From positions 1 through 10,078 of the forward strand of contig JAOXYB010068267.1 in assembly GCA_028565635.1 (NCBI GenBank): DNA of 10,078 bases, written 5' to 3'. Numbering within the stretch: the stretch's first letter is position 1; every line of letters starts with the position of its first letter. Positions 8,083 through 10,078 of this stretch are shown here, in pieces. The stretch is from Phoronis ovalis. Taxonomy: Eukaryota; Phoronida; Phoronidae. The translations under genes were made by a program, and so were the position numbers. Under the pieces are notes generated by a model. It was not told the DNA's origin and did no database searches. It was given only the letters and a program-made list of their open reading frames with translations.

Positions 8083-9286
8083 TCTCCCTACTTACCTGAC
8101 AAAGGACCAGGTATCTCTGTAGTTTCTGAAATTCAAAGGGGAAACGGATTAAGCATATACAAAAAGCACATTTCAACGTTCAGATGTTGAGCCCAGATGT
8201 TGAGGAAATCAGTTATTTAAAAGACTGAATGTTCATCTCATGATAGACCATTTCTACACATTTGCTCGCCATCTGCCACGTGCCCCATTCCAAGCATATC
8301 GCTTTTAATAAATGTACAATGACGTAGCGGTACATTTTCCGCTTCGCATACTGAGCCCAAACAGCCTGGAGCCCAATACAAAAACGCCTTATGTTGGCTG
8401 GTCTAAAACATGTCTTTTGTAATTTATATTAGTATTTCTATGCATAAGTAAGTACTTAGGAAATAACATATTACCTTGATTGATGCAATTTTAAAAGACT
8501 AAAATTGCGTACAAACGAAGAATGCCGGGATCGAACGGGTTGCAATCTAATATAATATCAGTATGCATGTAAGTAATCTAGCATAAAGATAACAGCGAAA
8601 TTAAAGCTAGCTTTTCTCAAAAGTAAATTTCAGTTCGGACCTAATTCATATTTTAATATTAATCTACTGTTTAATTGGTATACCTAAAACAATTATTGGG
8701 TTTAAATGGTCATTATTACTGATGTGTACGTGCAACTTTTGTTCCATACATATTTTGGCAAGATTCCTCATTTTCCAATTATAGTTGATAATATATTCAG
8801 GTTCCTTCATTTTACTTTTAAATTTATACACAACTGATTTAATTCAATATAGTTTAATACTATTGTGCATATTTTTTGTGGACCAGGAAATTAGCAATGA
8901 AGCTGCAGCATATGAGACACATAGCTTACCGGTACCGTTAACTTGTATCACTCGAAGTCGCATTCTGACGAATCCTGTATTCTTGTCTGTCTCAACATAA
9001 CAGGCATAGGAATTTTCTCCATTAACAAATAGGTTTCTAACAGAAATTTTTGCATTTCCGGCAGCATAGTCATTAGAAACGCCTGGGTCTAAGATTTTGG
9101 GGTTGTTTATTCTTATTGGTGAATTTGGATCGAAGTTAAAAATCAGCGCTTCCCCATACCGGGTGTTCCAACCACGCCACCATTCTACACTAGCTACGGT
9201 CTCACCAGCATCCAACACAAAGTTACACGGCAGTGTTGCTACTTCACCTTCAAGTACTTCGACCAATGCTGGACCCGTGACAGCCA
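2564..9286 (-). CDS. Partial multi-exon gene: GPI-anchored-like Ig / ZP-N / EGF / Ig surface protein
   Basis: Gene-level entry covering seven exons (9286-8930, 8125-8096, 5993-5800, 5345-5198, 4506-4381, 3373-3053, 2682-2564). Joined they give 1295 nt, which with one base from the missing upstream exon makes 431 codons plus TAA. Every junction has GT-AG ends and matching phase (1,1,1,0,1,1,1 from the first acceptor), with no stop inside. Domains in the joined protein: Ig V-type (about residues 2-117), linker (120-129), ZP-N (130-243), EGF-like (246-285), Ig (287-392), stalk and hydrophobic tail (393-431). N-glycosylation sequons sit at about N117, N144, N234, N281, N355, N401 and N412. The 5' end is off the right edge, so signal peptide and further domains are unknown. 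Inference: an extracellular, membrane-anchored recognition or adhesion protein. I cannot assign an ortholog or symbol. The exon chain is a manual prediction, not transcript-supported. Confidence 0.82.
3053..3373 (-). CDS. Exon: second immunoglobulin domain
   Basis: 321-nt exon, phase 1 at both ends. The acceptor is TTTTTCTGTTCTAG before 3373 and the donor is TCAAG|GTTAGTG at 3053. It encodes about residues 287-392. Ig landmarks are VGDFLSLSC (C324), QYKWSRVDNG (W337) and VTEAGLNVFRCKVSN (C368), followed by a G-strand ending DIVLSF. The 44-residue Cys-Cys spacing suits a C2 or I-set domain. Two extra cysteines lie ahead of the domain (IKCNSDREC, about 302 and 308) and could form a small local disulfide. 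The open frame runs on to 3446, but that part is intron and includes the tip of a foldback repeat. Confidence 0.9.
3374..4380 (-). other. Intron between EGF exon and second Ig exon
   Basis: 1007-nt phase-1 intron with GTAAGT donor and TTCTAG acceptor. About half is taken by the foldback element at 3430-3915. No additional exon with matching phase is visible. Confidence 0.75.
3430..3915. mobile_element. Imperfect foldback (MITE-like) element in intron
   Basis: Bases about 3431-3500 are the inverted, diverged copy of about 3845-3915. The best-matching core is 3461-3478 against 3866-3883, differing at one base in 18. Similarity continues outward to about 3430 and 3915 and inward with gaps. There is no transposase frame between the arms. 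This fits a non-autonomous terminal-inverted-repeat element of about 485 bp inside the intron between the EGF exon and the second Ig exon. I could not define a target-site duplication. Confidence 0.65.
4381..4506 (-). CDS. Exon: EGF-like domain
   Basis: 126-nt exon, phase 1 at both ends, as is usual for EGF module exons. The acceptor is TATACTTCTAG before 4506 and the donor is CCAGC|GTAAGT at 4381. It encodes about residues 245-285 with six cysteines spaced C-x6-C-x6-C-x8-C-x1-C-x11-C, ending CECITGYSLNSNGTC, the classic EGF C-x-C and G-Y/F signature. It lacks the D-x-D/N-E/Q start of calcium-binding EGF domains (it reads AVDC), so calcium binding is not expected. A sequon (NGT) lies just before the last cysteine. 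The role is probably an extracellular spacer or binding module between the ZP-N and second Ig domains. Confidence 0.92.
4507..5197 (-). other. Intron between ZP-N and EGF exons
   Basis: 691-nt phase-1 intron with GTATGT donor and TTCTAG acceptor. A ZP-C half would be expected here in a full ZP module. The only strong donor-like site (near 4625-4635) has no upstream frame open in phase 1, so I see no hidden exon. Confidence 0.7.
5198..5345 (-). CDS. Exon: ZP-N domain, second half
   Basis: 148-nt exon entered in phase 0 (acceptor TTGCATTTAG before 5345) and left in phase 1 (donor CAAG|GTATGT at 5198). It encodes about residues 195-243, continuing straight from the CG motif of the previous exon: a polar loop, the strand ATLTVHMQRRN, then DYDPYSFIVNCNFN with the fourth ZP-N cysteine (C231). 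This matches the end of ZP-N, where a strand ending in a C-x-(Y/F) pattern closes the domain. A second AG five bases downstream would shift the frame and meet a stop, so the first AG is chosen. No ZP-C sequence follows before the EGF exon. Confidence 0.82.
5346..5799 (-). other. Phase-0 intron splitting the ZP-N domain
   Basis: 454-nt intron with GTGAGT donor and ATTTAG acceptor. It lies just after the CG motif and is the only phase-0 intron among those seen. Nothing else is recognised inside. Confidence 0.75.
5800..5993 (-). CDS. Exon: ZP-N domain, first half
   Basis: 194-nt exon entered in phase 1 (acceptor TTTTCTTTAG before 5993) and left in phase 0 (donor ATG|GTGAGT at 5800). It encodes about residues 131-194. 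It contains the first three cysteines of a ZP-N pattern: SC near the start (C134), HFC after a YRVYALG segment (C165), and the FGQCG motif (C191), which resembles the conserved F-x-x-CG-T of zona pellucida modules. Known for the family: ZP-N is an Ig-like fold with C1-C4 and C2-C3 disulfides and drives polymerisation or protein recognition. The alternative, a divergent Ig domain, is less likely: there is no core Trp, and the CG motif followed by a polar loop is typical of ZP-N. Confidence 0.82.
5994..8095 (-). other. Large intron between linker microexon and ZP-N
   Basis: 2102-nt phase-1 intron. Donor-like sites near 6367 and 7152 were tested; the first lacks an open phase-1 exon and the second lacks an acceptor. 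A 75-codon plus-strand frame at 6597-6824 has no recognisable features. The TA microsatellite at 8051-8080 is near its 5' end. Confidence 0.65.
8051..8080. repeat. (TA)15 microsatellite
   Basis: Fifteen TA dinucleotides, preceded by GAGAGAGTG. It lies about 15 bases inside the intron from the donor of the linker microexon. Confidence 0.97.
8096..8125 (-). CDS. Microexon: 10-residue Thr/Pro linker
   Basis: A 30-nt exon between a good acceptor (TGAATTTCAG) and a consensus donor (TCAG|GTAAGTAG). It is phase 1 at both ends, so it fits exactly between the Ig exon and the first ZP-N exon. It is open and reads E-TTEIPGPLS-V across the two junctions. The Thr/Pro/Ser content suits a short, possibly O-glycosylated hinge between domains. 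Because it is symmetric it could be skipped without changing the frame. Support comes only from splice signals and phase, so it is less certain than the domain exons. A (TA)n microsatellite begins about 15 bases into the downstream intron. Confidence 0.68.
8126..8929 (-). other. Intron between first Ig exon and linker microexon
   Basis: 804-nt phase-1 intron. One good donor-like site (near 8474) has possible upstream acceptors, but each frame in phase 1 meets TAA. No other exon is supported. Confidence 0.65.
8930..9286 (-). CDS. Exon: V-type immunoglobulin domain
   Basis: 357-nt exon, phase 1 at both ends, encoding residues 2-119 plus split codons. It shows the Ig core: Cys in ATLPCNF (about residue 21), Trp in VEWWRGW (about 36) and Cys in NSYACYV (about 96), followed by the G-strand VRMRLRVIQV. 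The 75-residue Cys-Cys spacing suits a V-set or long I-set fold. The acceptor is a pyrimidine-rich tract ending CCCAG just before 9286. The donor is CCG|GTAAGC at 8930/8929. The open frame continues upstream to 9329 and looks like a signal peptide, but it starts at GTG with a TAG codon directly before it and contains the polypyrimidine tract. I therefore treat this as an internal exon. A sequon (NGT) lies at the domain end. Confidence 0.88.
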
Positions 9287-10078
9287 CTGGGAGAACAAAA
9301 ACTAAAAAAAGATAGTAGAAACTCGTCACCTAGACTTATCTTAAAAGGTTTAACATGGCTATTTTGTAGAACTGACGAAGACATTTCGCTGGTATGACTC
9401 CTATTTGACAATTCATTGGGCCTGGATTACTTTCTACCAGTTCTGTATTAATTATCAATAAAGTTTCTGAGCTCTAGTCCAGAGTTCTGTCACGAGGGAA
9501 TATGAATATCAGGCTACCTAACGACCATCGACACTCACCAAAACCGAATGTAGCAATCACGTAGTTCGTTGACCACTCGCCCAAATCGTTGACAACTCAC
9601 ATTTCATTTATAGTAGACATGTAAAGAATTTCAGAAATTGTGAGCGGTCAACGACTTGGGTGAGTAACCAACGATTGTGTGTGATTGTCGATGGAGATTT
9701 GGCAGCCCTGGATATGCTACGTGGATTAATAATGTGTATGCTACATAGGAGTGATCACGATACCTAATCTGCATGCATATTTGGAATAAGACACAATTGA
9801 TGTAGCCGAAGGTCAGATCCAATAGTATGGCGGTGAAAGTAATGCAAATTAAATGTATGACGTTGACTATAGCTTTATTTAAATTGTGCAATGTTTCTAT
9901 ACAGAATGCTGAAATGTATGCGAGTTAGTGACATTTACGCGCCATCACTAGGCAACCTGTGGAGTTTCCCAAAAATTCACTCTGGTTCTCTAGACAAGGA
10001 AAGCATATGGCATAAGGATACAATTAATTTTCCCATCCACCTCAATAGTAACATTTTGCCTTCTAGTAAATAGACTAA
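9287..10078 (-). other. Intron upstream of the first visible exon
   Basis: Sequence 5' of the first Ig exon, running off the window. It carries the foldback repeat at 9505-9715 and no exon I can support. The gene's start must lie beyond base 10078. Confidence 0.6.
9505..9715. repeat. Foldback built of ~20-bp units
   Basis: Left arm about 9554-9600 is inverted relative to right arm about 9640-9686, with a ~39-base AT-rich spacer. Outer similarity extends to about 9505 and 9715, with a ~20-base gap in one arm. Each arm is itself a tandem array of ~20-bp units of the form GTGAG(N)2GTCAACGA followed by about five bases. It is likely a MITE-like or palindromic satellite-derived element. Confidence 0.65.

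Noticed and set aside
7086-8340. 14-base direct repeat TAGCGGTACATTTT at about 7086 and 8327
   Set aside because: A single 14-base match in 10 kb is close to chance expectation and the flanks do not match.
8475-8498. Candidate 24-nt exon between the first Ig and linker exons
   Set aside because: Splice signals look fair, but phase-1 reading meets TAA at once; the longer version meets the same stop.
8522-8545. tRNA B-box-like sequence (GTTCGATCC on the minus strand)
   Set aside because: The flanking bases do not pair as a T-stem and no A box or acceptor stem is visible; not enough for a tRNA or SINE call.
9097-9315. Plus-strand frame opposite the first Ig exon
   Set aside because: It is the antisense shadow of a clear Ig domain exon.
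1-10078. CRISPR array, prokaryotic operon or phage system
   Set aside because: Intron-exon structure with GT-AG sites and metazoan extracellular domains; no spaced direct repeats of CRISPR type.

Overview
The window looks like invertebrate animal nuclear DNA. It is AT-rich, with short exons in long introns, GT-AG splice sites, a TA microsatellite and MITE-like foldback repeats. There is no bacterial-style gene packing. A bivalve or other marine lophotrochozoan is my best guess from the overall style; the sequence does not prove it.

The main content is the 3' part of one gene on the minus strand, read from right to left. I rebuilt seven exons from splice sites and reading phase: 9286-8930, 8125-8096, 5993-5800, 5345-5198, 4506-4381, 3373-3053 and 2682-2564 (stop). 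Joined, they give about 431 residues in one open frame with every intron phase matching. The 5' end, with the start codon and any signal peptide, lies beyond base 10078.

The predicted protein is, in order: a V-type immunoglobulin domain, a 10-residue Thr/Pro linker on its own 30-nt exon, a four-cysteine domain that reads as ZP-N (the N-terminal half of a zona pellucida module) split over two exons, one six-cysteine EGF-like domain, a second immunoglobulin domain, and a short glycosylatable stalk. The chain ends in 15 hydrophobic or small residues with no cytoplasmic tail, which looks like a GPI-attachment signal. I see no ZP-C half. The product is therefore most likely a GPI-anchored cell-surface recognition or adhesion protein with an unusual Ig/ZP-N/EGF/Ig layout. 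Each module is bounded by phase-1 introns.

The rest is non-coding as far as I can see. Bases 1-2563 lie downstream of the stop: possible 3' UTR next to the gene, then AT-rich sequence with a decayed 31-base repeat, a C10 run and a small CpG-rich patch carrying an NRF1-like palindrome. Introns carry a ~485-bp foldback element (3430-3915) and a TA microsatellite (8051-8080). The sequence upstream of the first visible exon carries a second foldback made of ~20-bp units (9505-9715). Several long open frames in the window are chance or intron-extended frames; in particular, an apparent signal peptide before the first Ig domain is a translated polypyrimidine tract.
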